NCBI RefSeq assembly: GCF_006716445.1
Contig: NZ_VFPA01000004.1
Location: forward strand, 682,001 to 746,000
DNA from: Pseudonocardia kunmingensis
GTDB taxonomy: Bacteria > Actinomycetota > Actinomycetes > Mycobacteriales > Pseudonocardiaceae
DNA: 64,000 nucleotides
Direction: 5' to 3'
The notes beneath the pieces are model-generated. The model searched no databases, was not told the origin of the DNA, and saw only the letters and a program-made list of their open reading frames with translations. Position 1 is the first letter of the stretch, and the number at the start of each line of letters is the position of its first letter. Of the stretch, positions 17,201 to 25,644 are shown one piece after another. Both the position numbers and the translations under genes were made by a program.

Positions 17201-17457
17201 ACGCCTACCTCGGCCGTTCGCGCGCAACCCGGCGGCGACCGGTCACCGGGTGGAACGGGTTGACCCGCGCCGAACGCGAGGTCGTCGCCCTGGTCGCCGA
17301 CGGCCTCACCAACCCGCAGATCGGGGCGCGGCTGTTCATGAGCCGGTCGACGGTCAAGACCCACCTCGCGCACGTGTTCGCGAAGCTGGGGATCACCAGC
17401 CGCGCCGAGCTCGCCGCCACGGCCGCGCGCCATGCCGACCCCGACTCCGACCCGTAG
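14254..17457 (+). CDS. Cyclase-like - NB-ARC - TPR - LuxR regulator
   Basis: The product is 1067 residues with GTG 14254 overlapping the upstream stop. Residues about 20-155 are a degenerate class III nucleotide-cyclase homology domain (GGRTVDPRGDGAVLCLF) lacking obvious metal-binding Asp pairs. NLPAQLTTFVGR leads into NB-ARC with Walker A GAGGSGKT at 205-212 and a DTCEHLL Walker B. TPR-like repeats fill 550-950. The C-terminal LuxR HTH (about 1003-1057) contains LTRAEREVVALVADGLTNPQ and a normal recognition helix. These are ATP-switch transcription activators. The downstream DUF899 operon is the nearest candidate target. Confidence 0.88.
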   Translation: MIGATPPGRADVTDLEGPATRRPALVLVMSEHPLPIRDVLEASGGRTVDPRGDGAVLCLFRTVAEAAAAVLAAQRRFPVTAGVHVADLDADGDPQAAFRTCDALVAVSGTGRTVLSADAGAAVADALPAGAWLRDLGSRSLPGRTGPERTFELLHDDITGAGSAGHAERPAHNLPAQLTTFVGRAAELATLRELLERHRLVTVTGAGGSGKTRLAWQLAAGMADSTPAGVWWVGLGSITDPDLVPRALASAVHAFVDPSGDVASAVAAQLRGRRALVCLDTCEHLLEACAQLVHQVLTTCPEVTVLATSRERLGVAGELVWRTPPMEADDAARLFDDRAALVRVEPADPGEEAVVQAICRRLDGLPLAIELAAAWTRVLTPSAIAARLDDRFRLLVGGPRGVDDRHRTLAASIAWSHDLLAASDQALLHELSVFSGGFTAEAAAAVCGDDTLAGITRLIDKSLVVVETRTAERFRLLDSIREYASRELQAAGRSAALRDRHLDFYVAFAESAAPWLERDQDRWRVALLAEHDNLRAALEWGFAAPDPGRARRLAAALARFWFLTTHVREGRDFLDRALAAAPEDRTTLQASLLSGAGLLAIAGALSADACRLAERALAIADTLDDDANRGRSHFVLAAGLFYTDRKAMERHGREAERFGLTAGDPFAVDAGCVLRARALTNIDRHAEAASVVRGRYAAARARGERAVGGFLLAVEVWAALFTGDLRTATRLGREAVATTRPLGDLYSFGHMTVNLAWVTGLRGDLAAAERLLKPILGTVSAAAGPELLALFALVPGKLRLWAGDHTEAVRWFETAARFAEPVTDNWHVAQALPGLAAALRRLGRPDEARVHAERALRLAAALELPHIRADALEELAFLAATPGAEEDLHHQALDVRTEASLWTFVVRSYDALAGCAATAGDPRKAARVLGASDAARASMDHPRPPVERPDHDGLLTRLRADLGAAELADAMAEGAALSRDDLHAYLGRSRATRRRPVTGWNGLTRAEREVVALVADGLTNPQIGARLFMSRSTVKTHLAHVFAKLGITSRAELAATAARHADPDSDP

Positions 17458-17489
17458 CCGCGCGCATCGGCCACCCACCACGGGCCGGA

Positions 17490-17505
17490 TCGGCCGGCCG
17501 GCCGA
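17490..17505. promoter_or_regulatory. Second copy of the TCGGCCGGCCGGCCGA palindrome
   Basis: It lies between the LuxR-type regulator and DUF899 gene 2, 110 bases before the latter's start. It is identical to 8425-8440 including the following TGC. Confidence 0.6.
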
Positions 17506-17614
17506 TGCACGGACGGACCGCCGTGTCCACGATGGCTTCACGGGGCTGCCCCTGATGACGAGGACCTTCCGTGAGCACCTCGACCAGGCCGGCACCCGTC
17601 GCATGGAGGCGATC

Positions 17615-18355
17615 ATGAACGACCAGGAACCCAGCGCAGCCCTCCCGCCGGTGGTCGACAGAAGGACCTGGCAGGAGGCGCGGGAAGCACTGTTCGCCCG
17701 GGAGAAGGCGCACACCCACGAAGGGGACGCGATCGCGGCGGCGCGGCGTCGGCTGCCGATGGTGGAGGTCGATGCCACCATCGAGGTCATCGGCCCTCGG
17801 GGACCGATCACGATCCTCGACGTCTTCGAGGGCCGCAAGCAGCTCATCGCGTACTACCACGCCTGGTGGCCCGATCGACCCGCCGCCGAGCAGTGCGAGG
17901 GGTGCACGTTCTTCAACAGCCAGGTCCGCGAGCTGTCCTACATCCACTCCCGTGACGCCACGTACGCCACGCTCTGCAAGGGCCCGTACGAGGAAAGCGT
18001 CCGGTATCGGGACTTCATGGGTTGGGACGTGCCGTGGTACTCGGTGGAGCAGACGGCGGCGCAACTCCTGGAGGGCCGCGACTGGCAGAGCCACCACCTC
18101 GTCTGCTACGTCCGCGACGGCGAGCGGGTGTTCGAGACCTACTACACCGGAGGTCGCGGTGTGGAGATCATGTCCCCCACCCACGGGCTGCTGGACATGA
18201 CCGTCTACGGACGCCAGGAGACCTGGGAGGACTCCCCCGACGGCTGGCCGCAGCCGTGGAGCTACGAACACGGCCAGCACCACTGGCGCACGAACGGTCG
18301 CCCCATCGCCCAGTGGTCCCGGATCGAAGCCGGCCGCTCCGACGAGCTGACCTGA
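17615..18355 (+). CDS. DUF899 thioredoxin-like protein (paralogue 2)
   Basis: The product is 246 residues from ATG 17615, with GGAGGCGATC placing the ribosome binding site. The motifs match paralogue 1: FAREKAHTHEGDAIAAARRR, then YYHAWWPDRPAAEQCEGCT with Cys94 and Cys97, YGRQETWEDSPDGWPQ, and TNGRPIAQWSRIEAGR. It is first gene of an apparent operon with the LLM oxidoreductase (48 bases downstream) and the FAD monooxygenase. The context suggests oxidative metabolism of an unknown compound. Confidence 0.88.
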   Translation: MNDQEPSAALPPVVDRRTWQEAREALFAREKAHTHEGDAIAAARRRLPMVEVDATIEVIGPRGPITILDVFEGRKQLIAYYHAWWPDRPAAEQCEGCTFFNSQVRELSYIHSRDATYATLCKGPYEESVRYRDFMGWDVPWYSVEQTAAQLLEGRDWQSHHLVCYVRDGERVFETYYTGGRGVEIMSPTHGLLDMTVYGRQETWEDSPDGWPQPWSYEHGQHHWRTNGRPIAQWSRIEAGRSDELT

Positions 18356-18403
18356 ACCCGTGGTCCAGGATCCGTCGGCTGATCTTCTGAGGAGCTCGTC
18401 GTC

Positions 18404-19324
18404 ATGCGCGTCAGCATCAGCCTCACGAACTACTCCTGGCCCGGCGAGCCCGGGAACCCGCACACCCACGGCCGCCGGCTGGCCGAGATCGCGGCCGTCG
18501 CAGACCAGGTGGGCCTCGATACGGTCTGGGTGCCCGACCACCTCCTCCAGGCCGATCCGACCGTCGGGGCCGACGACCACGACATGCTCGAGGCCTACAC
18601 GACACTGGGCTACCTGGCCGCCGTCACCGACCGGGTCCGGTTGGGCACCGCCGTCAGCGCCGTCACGTTCCGCGAACCCGCGCTCCTGATCAAGGCTGTG
18701 GACACGGTGAACGCGCTGTCCGGCGGCCGGGCATGGCTGGGGATCGGTGCCGGATACCACGCCGAGGAGGCCGACGCGATGGGCCTGCCCCTCCCGCCCG
18801 TCGCCGAGCGCTTCGAGCGCCTCGAGGAGACCGTGCAGATCGCCGCCCGCATGTGGGCAGGCGATGCCGCGCCGTTCGAGGGCACCCACTACCGGCTCAC
18901 CCGACCGGTCGGGCGGCCCGCCCCGCTGCGCCGACCACCGATCATGATCGGTGGCACGGGCGAGCGCCGCACGCTGCGGCTGGTCGCCCGCTACGCCGAC
19001 GCCTGCAACGTCTTCGACATCCCCGACGGCGGCACCACCGTCCGGCACAACCTCGACGTCCTCGCCCGGCACTGCTCCGATGTCGGCAGGCCCTACGCCG
19101 ACATCGAGAAGACGATGGGCACCCGGCTGTCCGACCGCGAGACCGTCCACGACCTCATCGCACGAGCCCGCGAGGCCTCGGCGCTCGGCATCGAGCACCT
19201 CGTGTTCGTCAGCTCGGCTCCCTGGACACCCGCCCGCCTCGCCCCGCTCGCCGCTGCCGTCCCCGCCATCACCGAGATCGAACGCACCGCTGGATGCGGC
19301 ACATCACCACGGAGCACGGCGTGA
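18404..19324 (+). CDS. LLM-class F420-dependent oxidoreductase
   Basis: The product is 306 residues from ATG 18404 after TGAGGAGCTCG. It is a TIM-barrel luciferase-like protein: LAEIAAVADQVGLDTVWVPDH near residues 26-46, LGTAVSAVTFREPALLIKAVDTVNALSGGRA spanning two adjacent segments near 83-110, and PIMIGGTGERRTLRLVARYAD near 180-200. It probably uses F420 (or FMN) to reduce or oxidise a small molecule. It overlaps the next gene's start codon. Its opening bases recur as a vestige at 8498. Confidence 0.9.
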   Translation: MRVSISLTNYSWPGEPGNPHTHGRRLAEIAAVADQVGLDTVWVPDHLLQADPTVGADDHDMLEAYTTLGYLAAVTDRVRLGTAVSAVTFREPALLIKAVDTVNALSGGRAWLGIGAGYHAEEADAMGLPLPPVAERFERLEETVQIAARMWAGDAAPFEGTHYRLTRPVGRPAPLRRPPIMIGGTGERRTLRLVARYADACNVFDIPDGGTTVRHNLDVLARHCSDVGRPYADIEKTMGTRLSDRETVHDLIARAREASALGIEHLVFVSSAPWTPARLAPLAAAVPAITEIERTAGCGTSPRSTA

Positions 19325-20877
19325 GCGACCCGGTCGTGGTCATCGGCAACGGGCCGGTCGGGCAGACCTCCGCGCTGCTGCTGGCCCGCTGGGGCATGCC
19401 GGTGGTCGCGCTCGACCAGCGCCCCGGCCGCGACGCCGTCGGATCACGCGCGATCTGCCAGCAACGCGATGTGCTCGACATCTGGGCATCGGTCGGTGCC
19501 GGCGAGCGCATCGCCGCGGAGGGCCTCACCTGGGCGACGGCCCGCACGTTCCACCGCGGGACCGAGCTGTTCGCCACGACGCTGGCGGACCCGCCCGGCT
19601 CGCGGTTCCCGCCTTTCGTCAACCTGTCGCAGTCGCGCACCGAGCAGATCCTCGACGAGTGCATCGCGCGCCAACCGTTGATCGACGTCCGCTGGCGACA
19701 CCAGGTCGACGCCGTCACGCAGGACGCCGACGGGGTGACAGTCACCTGCGCCGGCGGCGCCACCGTCCGCGCCTCCTACGTCGTGGTCTGCGCGGGCCCG
19801 AGCTGCACCGACCTGCGCAACCAGCTCGGCGTCCGGTTCGAGGGCTGCTCCTTCGACGACCGCTTCCTCACCTGCGACGTCCACGCCGACCTCGGACAGG
19901 CGGCGGAACGGCACTTCCACTTCGACCCCGTGTGGAACCCCGGCCGGCAGGTGCTGATCCATCCCTGCCCCGGATCGAGCTACCGCATCGACTGGCAGGT
20001 CCCGCCCGACTTCGACCTCGCCACCGAGATCGTGACGGGCGGTCTCGACCGGCGGATCCGGCACGTCATCGGCGATGTCGACCACCAGGTCGGGTGGACG
20101 ACGGTCTACCGGTTCCACTCACGGTGCGTGAACCGGATGCGCGTCGGGCGGGTCCTGATCGCCGGCGACGCCGCCCACCTGATGTCCCCGTTCGGGGCCC
20201 GCGGGCTGAACTCGGGCGTGGCCGACGCGGAGAACGCCGCGTGGAAGATCGCGTTCGTCTCCCGCGGATGGGCGCCGGACACGCTGCTGGAGACCTACCA
20301 CCAGGAACGGCACGCCGCAGCCAGGGAGAACCTCGCGGTGACCACGGCCACGATGAACTTCCTGGTGCCCCCCGACGCGACGCGGGCCGCGCACCGCCGT
20401 GATGTCCTGGCGCGGGCCGCGACGGACCCCGCCGCCCACCACCTGGTCGACTCGGGCCGGCTCGCCGAGCCCTTCTGGTACACCGACTCCCCGCTGACGA
20501 CCGCGTCGGCGTCGCGGCCGTTCTCCGGGCGACCCGAGCGGGGCAGATCCCCCGCCCCGGCCCCGGGGGTGCTGGTGCCCGACGTGCTCGTCGCCGACGG
20601 GACGTCCGGTGTGCGGCGGCTGCGCGAGGTCGCCCGCGAGGGGGTGCTCGTGCTGACCGAGGCCGATGCCGCGGCCGCGCGCGTCGCCGCTGCCTCGGTA
20701 CCGGCCCCGGTGGCTGTGCGGGAACTCCCGAACACCGGCGAGCTCGCGAAGGCACTGGGTGTTCGACCGGGCGAGACCTGGGTCCTGCGGCCCGATGCCC
20801 ACATCGCCGCCACGCTCGACCGGCCCTCTCCCGAGGCCATCGTGCGGGCGTTGCTCCGGGCGACAGCGCACATCTGA
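19321..20877 (+). CDS. FAD-dependent monooxygenase (PheA/TfdB type)
   Basis: The product is 518 residues from GTG 19321, overlapping the LLM stop. The N-terminal Rossmann motif VVVIGNGPVGQTSALLLAR is followed by SRAICQQRDVLDIW. The FAD-binding GD motif RVLIAGDAAHLMSPFGARG and GLNSGVADAENAAWKIA are typical of flavin aromatic hydroxylases. The C-terminal 130 residues form the thioredoxin-like domain of this group, without a CxxC. It probably hydroxylates an aromatic or polyketide-like substrate, together with the LLM enzyme and DUF899 protein encoded upstream. Confidence 0.9.
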   Translation: MSDPVVVIGNGPVGQTSALLLARWGMPVVALDQRPGRDAVGSRAICQQRDVLDIWASVGAGERIAAEGLTWATARTFHRGTELFATTLADPPGSRFPPFVNLSQSRTEQILDECIARQPLIDVRWRHQVDAVTQDADGVTVTCAGGATVRASYVVVCAGPSCTDLRNQLGVRFEGCSFDDRFLTCDVHADLGQAAERHFHFDPVWNPGRQVLIHPCPGSSYRIDWQVPPDFDLATEIVTGGLDRRIRHVIGDVDHQVGWTTVYRFHSRCVNRMRVGRVLIAGDAAHLMSPFGARGLNSGVADAENAAWKIAFVSRGWAPDTLLETYHQERHAAARENLAVTTATMNFLVPPDATRAAHRRDVLARAATDPAAHHLVDSGRLAEPFWYTDSPLTTASASRPFSGRPERGRSPAPAPGVLVPDVLVADGTSGVRRLREVAREGVLVLTEADAAAARVAAASVPAPVAVRELPNTGELAKALGVRPGETWVLRPDAHIAATLDRPSPEAIVRALLRATAHI

Positions 20878-20905
20878 GCTACACCGCGCCTGCCCCGCGC
20901 GCGTG

Positions 20906-22534
20906 CTACCGGGTTCGCAGCTGCGACCAGAACGCACACCGGTGAGCCGCCGCGACGTCCACCTGATCGAACCCGGCCACCGCGAAGGAGAGCGCCCGCC
21001 CGGGCTGGGAAGGGCGCCAACCGCCGCCGGGGTCGCCGGTGCGGGCGAAGGCCGTCCAGTGTCCGATCAGCGTCTCGGCGAGGCGAGCCTGCGGCTCGGA
21101 CGGGGGCGGCCGCTCCCGCATGTAGCTGTCGAAGAAGTACGGGATGTCGGCGCCGTGCCGCGCACCGTGCGGGAACCCCTCCGTGACCTCCCCGGTGGGC
21201 TCGGCGAACTCGTAGGCGTACACCGGTGCCCGTGCGGCTACGGCCTCGTCGGAGACCACCTGCCGGCAGGAGCCGTGCGTGCGGCCGTCGTCGGTCAGCG
21301 CCGTCGCGAGCGCGATGCTCGGTGACTCATACCTCCTGTGCGGGTACTCGGCCAGCACCGCCTCGGCATCCGCGCCGTAGAACTCACCGATGAGCTGCGG
21401 GTACTGCTCCGGTGTCACCAGGCCGAGCCCGTCGCCGAGCCGCGCGAGGATCAGCGACCGCATCTCGTCCCGGGTACTTCCGGCGATCATCGGCACGTGG
21501 TTGGCGTCGCCGGTCCGGAGCGCGTCCAGCGGCTGTCGGGGCAGGGTGGGGGTGCCCGCGACGGGAAACCACGGCAGGTCGGTGATCTGCGAGAGGTTCG
21601 CGTTGGAGCGGTCCGAGTGCAGCGCCGCGAGCCGTTCGGCGGGCACGGCGCGCAGGCACTCCGCGACCGCGGACGGCGGCCCGTCGACGCACCCGAGCTC
21701 GGTGCCCGCCTGCCGCGCGCGGTCCTGGGCCTCGACCGCGGTGAGGAACTCGTTCGCGCACGACCCGCTCTGGGTGATCGCCTTGTCGAACAGCCCCTCG
21801 GCGGACGGCGAGGCGAGGTGCGCGCAGACGCTGTAGGCGCCCGACGACTCCCCCCACAACGTCACGTTGCCGGCGTCCCCACCGAACGCCGCGAGGTTGC
21901 GGCGCACCCACTGCAGCGCCGCCTGCTGGTCGGCGATCCCGAAGTTGCCCGCCCACGGGTCGGTGAGGGCCGGGTGGGCGAGGAACCCGAGCGCGCCGAG
22001 CCGATGGTTGAGCGTGACCACGATCACGCCTCGCCCGCTGACCCGTCGCGGGTCATAGCCCGCGCCCCCGCCGCTGGTGAACGCGCCTCCGTGCACGAAC
22101 ACCAGTACCGGCAGCGGGCCCTCGGCCGTGCGCGGCACGTGGATGTTGAGCGACAGGCAGTCCTCGGCGCCGGTGGACGTCGGGGGCGAGCCCGGCGGGT
22201 AGGTGTAGCTCTGCGGGCACATCGGGCCGGGCCGGGTGGCGTCGCGCACCCCGTCCCACGGCTCCGGCGGGCGGGGCGCCTGCCAGCGCAGCTCACCGAC
22301 CGGCGGCTGGGCGTACGGGATCCCCTGGAACACGAAGTGGTCGGTGGTGGCGAGGCCCTGGACCTGCCCTTCGGTGGTCCGCACGACCGCGTCGTCCGCG
22401 ATCCGTTGCACCGGCGCGGAGGGCTGCGCCGGAGCGGACTGCTGCGGGACGGCGGGTGCGCAGGCGAGTGTGAGCACGGCTGCGGCCAGTACTGCGGCGG
22501 CTGCCCACACCCGCCGGGACGCCACCCGGGTCAT
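20906..22534 (-). CDS. Lipoprotein type-B carboxylesterase
   Basis: The product is 542 residues from ATG 22534. The signal peptide has lipobox LTLAC with Cys25 as lipidation site. The esterase signatures are EDCLSLN near 124-130, oxyanion HGGAF at 148-152 and nucleophile elbow GESSG with Ser230. The catalytic His would lie near HGARHGADIPY. It is an extracytoplasmic ester hydrolase. The start overlaps the stop of the upstream membrane-protein gene (ATGA), so they are co-translated. Confidence 0.92.
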   Translation of the reverse strand: MTRVASRRVWAAAAVLAAAVLTLACAPAVPQQSAPAQPSAPVQRIADDAVVRTTEGQVQGLATTDHFVFQGIPYAQPPVGELRWQAPRPPEPWDGVRDATRPGPMCPQSYTYPPGSPPTSTGAEDCLSLNIHVPRTAEGPLPVLVFVHGGAFTSGGGAGYDPRRVSGRGVIVVTLNHRLGALGFLAHPALTDPWAGNFGIADQQAALQWVRRNLAAFGGDAGNVTLWGESSGAYSVCAHLASPSAEGLFDKAITQSGSCANEFLTAVEAQDRARQAGTELGCVDGPPSAVAECLRAVPAERLAALHSDRSNANLSQITDLPWFPVAGTPTLPRQPLDALRTGDANHVPMIAGSTRDEMRSLILARLGDGLGLVTPEQYPQLIGEFYGADAEAVLAEYPHRRYESPSIALATALTDDGRTHGSCRQVVSDEAVAARAPVYAYEFAEPTGEVTEGFPHGARHGADIPYFFDSYMRERPPPSEPQARLAETLIGHWTAFARTGDPGGGWRPSQPGRALSFAVAGFDQVDVAAAHRCAFWSQLRTR

Positions 22535-23202
22535 CGGTTCTCCGCCTTCACACGCCGGTGGATGGCGATGGCGGCGACGATCGTCCAGACCATCGACAGG
22601 AGGCGGCCCACGGGCAGGAACAGGTTGGCGTAGTAGATGGCCGGAGACAGCACCGACAGCACGGCGATCGTGCCGGCGGCGAAGCCGAACCAGCGGGTCG
22701 GCGTCCCCAGCAGCCGTTCGCGGCCGAGCACCAGGGCCGAGCCGAAGACGAACACGCCGAGCAGGACGACGTTGGCGACACCACCCGCGTAGAAGCTCGC
22801 CTGGCGCAGGACCGTCACGGTCGTGTCGCTCGCCGACGCCGCGAGCACGGCGAGGATCCCCGACAGTGCGGACGAGACCACCATGGCAGCCGCCGACAGG
22901 TAGCCGACCGGCGGCAGCCACGCGTTGCCCACCGCACGGAGCGCGGGGGTGAGGCCTGCGACGAACACCGCGAAGCAGGCCACGGAGACGATCTGCAAGC
23001 CGGCGGTGATCGCGACGGCAGCCGGGTTGGCCGCGTAGAAGGCGGCCACCTCCGAGGCGGGAGAGCCGGGCAGCGGCAGCGGCCGGTCCACGAACGCCCC
23101 GGACACCGGGCCCACCGCGAGGTAGGCGAGGAGGAAACCGGTGGCGGCGAGCACGCCGGCGCCGGGCGCGATGCGGGACGGGGCACGGGTGGGCGCGTTC
23201 AT
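22531..23202 (-). CDS. Integral membrane protein, six to seven helices
   Basis: The product is 223 residues from ATG 23202, with AGGAGAAGACC upstream. The hydrophobic helices are separated by short loops, and AFYAANPAAVAI in the first outside loop is common in small actinobacterial membrane proteins of unknown function. No transporter or enzyme motif was recognised. It is coupled to the carboxylesterase gene downstream. Confidence 0.75.
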   Translation of the reverse strand: MNAPTRAPSRIAPGAGVLAATGFLLAYLAVGPVSGAFVDRPLPLPGSPASEVAAFYAANPAAVAITAGLQIVSVACFAVFVAGLTPALRAVGNAWLPPVGYLSAAAMVVSSALSGILAVLAASASDTTVTVLRQASFYAGGVANVVLLGVFVFGSALVLGRERLLGTPTRWFGFAAGTIAVLSVLSPAIYYANLFLPVGRLLSMVWTIVAAIAIHRRVKAENR

Positions 23203-23585
23203 GGTCTTCTCCTCTGTTCGGGGTGGTTGTCAGGGTCGGGGTGCGACCCGGCGGGCACGTCCTGCTCAGGGCGACACCTGGCGTACTTCGGTGGTGGTAG
23301 CCGGGTGGGGCGTGGAGACCTGACACGAGGGACCCCGTCCGTCTGGCGGCACTCGCCGGACGTCCAACCCTCGGCTTTCACACCCGCGCGCGACATCGGC
23401 AACCTGGCCGGATCCTGACGAGCGCTGTGACCGGCGAACCGTGGCCGGTTGGCCGATGCTCCGCGAGCCGCGCTCGTCGGACGATGCGGCGGGCCGGCCA
23501 GCGGCGCCGGCGTTTCCGGGCCACAGGTGAGCCCGCGGAGGTGCTCCGGCGTGATGCCGACACGGGGACGTGCTCGGGCCGCGCC
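23203..23585. other. Intergenic stretch, no supported gene
   Basis: All frames are Arg/Pro-rich shadows without ribosome binding sites. The promoter of the membrane protein/carboxylesterase operon should lie near 23215-23300. No strong palindrome was seen. Confidence 0.4.
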
Positions 23586-23975
23586 TCAGGCGATCGGCGT
23601 GGCCAGCCCCACGAGCGCGCCATCCCGATCGCGGACGTACGCCACCGTCTGACCCCACGCGGTGTCGTGCGGCTCCGCCACGGGTACCGCCCCGGCCCCC
23701 ACTGCGCGGGCGTAGGCAGCCGGTACGTCCTCGCACAGCAGCGTGATCTCGTACCCGGCGGGGTCCGCGTCGGGTCGGGATCGGACGTACGGGACGGGGA
23801 CAACCTCTGCGCCGAGCGCATGGGCCGTGAACGCGAGCCTCGTCGACCCGCTGTCCATCTCGGCGAACTGTCCGGACTCGTGCACGAATCCGCGTTCGAG
23901 GCCGAAGGCCGCCTCGTAGAACCCGACGGTGGCCGCGGGGTCGTCGACGTAGTGAATCACATATCCCAATCGCAT
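23586..23975 (-). CDS. VOC/glyoxalase-fold protein
   Basis: The product is 129 residues from ATG 23975. It has two beta-alpha-beta-beta-beta modules: LGYVIHYVDDPAATVGFYEAAFGL at the start, FAEMDSGSTRLAFTAH, and a second module with AWGQTVAYVRDRDGALVGLATP. The fold hosts dioxygenases, isomerases and drug-binding proteins, and the substrate is not evident. It stands alone between two gene-free gaps. Confidence 0.85.
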   Translation of the reverse strand: MRLGYVIHYVDDPAATVGFYEAAFGLERGFVHESGQFAEMDSGSTRLAFTAHALGAEVVPVPYVRSRPDADPAGYEITLLCEDVPAAYARAVGAGAVPVAEPHDTAWGQTVAYVRDRDGALVGLATPIA

Positions 23976-24068
23976 GAGGCGGACGTTAGAGGGCGTTATC
24001 CGGAAGGGCTTGAACGTTCCGGACACCCGCGCACATCCCATTCTTGATCGCCGCCGAACGGCCTCCGT

Positions 24069-24872
24069 TCAGAGGTCCCCGGGCGTCTGCGCGGCCAGGA
24101 ACTCCTCCCAGGTGCGCCTGCCCACTGCGCGCTCGGGCGCGAGGTTGGCGCCCTGCCGGTAGGCGGCTGCGGCCTTGCCGGGGGCCTTCGGGGAGATCGT
24201 CAGCCGGCGCTTCCCGCTCGCGCGGAGGTAGCTCTGTGCGAGCTCCTCCATGCTGTGCACCCGTGGGCCGGCGACGTCGGGCACGAGGCCGGCAGGCTCG
24301 CCGAGGGCCAGCTCCACGAGCCGCGCGGCGACCTCGCCGGAGTCGACCGGCTGGAACCGCGCACCGCCCCACAGCGGCATGACCGGCATCCTCGCCATCT
24401 GGCGCAGCAGCACCAGGACCCAGTCGTGGAACTGGGTGGCGCGCAGCGTCGTCCACGGCACGCCGGACCCGGCCACGATGCGCTCCGCCTCCCGCTTCGC
24501 GGCGAAGTACCCGTACATGGCGTGGTCGACCCGGCTGACGACCGGGATCCGGTCGGCGCCGACGACCGAGATGAACACCAGGTGCCGCACACCGGCCCGG
24601 GACGCGGCCTCGGTGAGGTTCCGCGCCTTGTCGGCGTCGCCCTTCGCGCTCCCGGCGCAGTGCACGACGGTGTCGACGCCCTCGACGGCGACGTCGAGCC
24701 CGTCGCCGGTGGAGACATCCCCGGTGACGAACTCGGCGCCGTCCCGGGGGCGGTGGTCGTGCCGGCTGAGCACCCGCACGTCGCGGCCGGCGGCCCGCAG
24801 GAGCGGGATGACGCGCCGCCCGAGCGTGCCGGTGCCACCGGTGAGCAGGACGGGAGAGGTCGTCGAGGTCAT
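24069..24872 (-). CDS. NmrA/atypical SDR NAD(P)-binding protein
   Basis: The product is 267 residues from ATG 24872. The N-terminal Rossmann motif LLTGGTGTLGRRV is at residues 9-21. GVDTVVHCAG and VGADRIPVVSRVDHAMYGYFAAKREAE follow, with an atypical Y-x3-K arrangement. LRATQFHDWV marks the NmrA/NAD(P)H-binding SDR group of quinone-reductase-like and regulator proteins. It is divergent from the mycothiol-dependent enzyme at 25011. Confidence 0.88.
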   Translation of the reverse strand: MTSTTSPVLLTGGTGTLGRRVIPLLRAAGRDVRVLSRHDHRPRDGAEFVTGDVSTGDGLDVAVEGVDTVVHCAGSAKGDADKARNLTEAASRAGVRHLVFISVVGADRIPVVSRVDHAMYGYFAAKREAERIVAGSGVPWTTLRATQFHDWVLVLLRQMARMPVMPLWGGARFQPVDSGEVAARLVELALGEPAGLVPDVAGPRVHSMEELAQSYLRASGKRRLTISPKAPGKAAAAYRQGANLAPERAVGRRTWEEFLAAQTPGDL

Positions 24873-25010
24873 GGGGTGTTCCTCCGCGGTCGGTTGCACG
24901 TCGATCGCTCTGACCCGCGGCGAGCGCGGGATGTGACGGCGTCCGGCGATGAATCTCCGCGGAGCCGTGCGTCTCCCCTCCCGGACGATGGAGCGGATCG
25001 AGGAGGAACC

Positions 25011-25634
25011 GTGGGAGATGTCTGGTCGCTGGTGCACGCGGAGCGGGCAGCCCTGATCGACGACCTCGAGCACACCGAGGACCACCGGTGGGAGCTGCCG
25101 TCGCTCTGCCAGGGGTGGACCGTGCACGACGTGGTCGCGCACCTCGTGAACACCGCGCTGACGACGCGCCTCGGTTTCGTGGTCGGGCTCGCCAGGGCGG
25201 GGTTCGACTTCCACCGGCAGAACGCGCGCGGCGTGGAGCGCGAGCGCCGCGCCGCACCCCGGGAGACGCTGGAGCAGCTGCGCCGGGTCTCGTCGCGCAC
25301 GACGACCCCGCCTGCGCCGCTCGACAGCCGCCTCGTCGAGGAGGTCGTGCACGGGGAGGACGTCCGCCGCCCGCTGGGGATCGTCCGCCCCTACCCGCAG
25401 GAGGTCGTCGTCCGGGCGCTGCGCCTGCAGACGCGCACGTCGGCGTCCTTCGGCGGCGCCAAGGAGCTCGTGGGCCGGGTCCGGCTGACGGCGACGGACG
25501 CCGACCTGTCGATCGGAGACGGCCCCGAGGTGACCGGTGCCGCCCTGTCCCTGCTCCTGGCCGTCACCGGCCGCCGGGTGGCGCTCGACGACCTCGCCGG
25601 ACCGGGAGTCGAGGCGATGGCGCCCGCGACCTGA
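25011..25634 (+). CDS. Maleylpyruvate isomerase family mycothiol-dependent enzyme
   Basis: The product is 207 residues from GTG 25011, with strong AGGAGGAACC. The DinB-like MDMPI N-domain shows WELPSLCQGWTVHDVVAHLV near residues 23-42, whose His residues bind the metal in this superfamily. HGEDVRRPLGI near residue 105 is also conserved in TIGR03083-type proteins. These enzymes use mycothiol as cofactor; the substrate is unknown. It is convergent with the MerR gene. Confidence 0.88.
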   Translation: MGDVWSLVHAERAALIDDLEHTEDHRWELPSLCQGWTVHDVVAHLVNTALTTRLGFVVGLARAGFDFHRQNARGVERERRAAPRETLEQLRRVSSRTTTPPAPLDSRLVEEVVHGEDVRRPLGIVRPYPQEVVVRALRLQTRTSASFGGAKELVGRVRLTATDADLSIGDGPEVTGAALSLLLAVTGRRVALDDLAGPGVEAMAPAT

Positions 25635-25644
25635 TCCCCGTCCG

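Noticed and set aside
14017..17847. 1276-residue minus-strand ORF
   Set aside because: It is a shadow of the STAND regulator genes caused by high GC and shows no domain.
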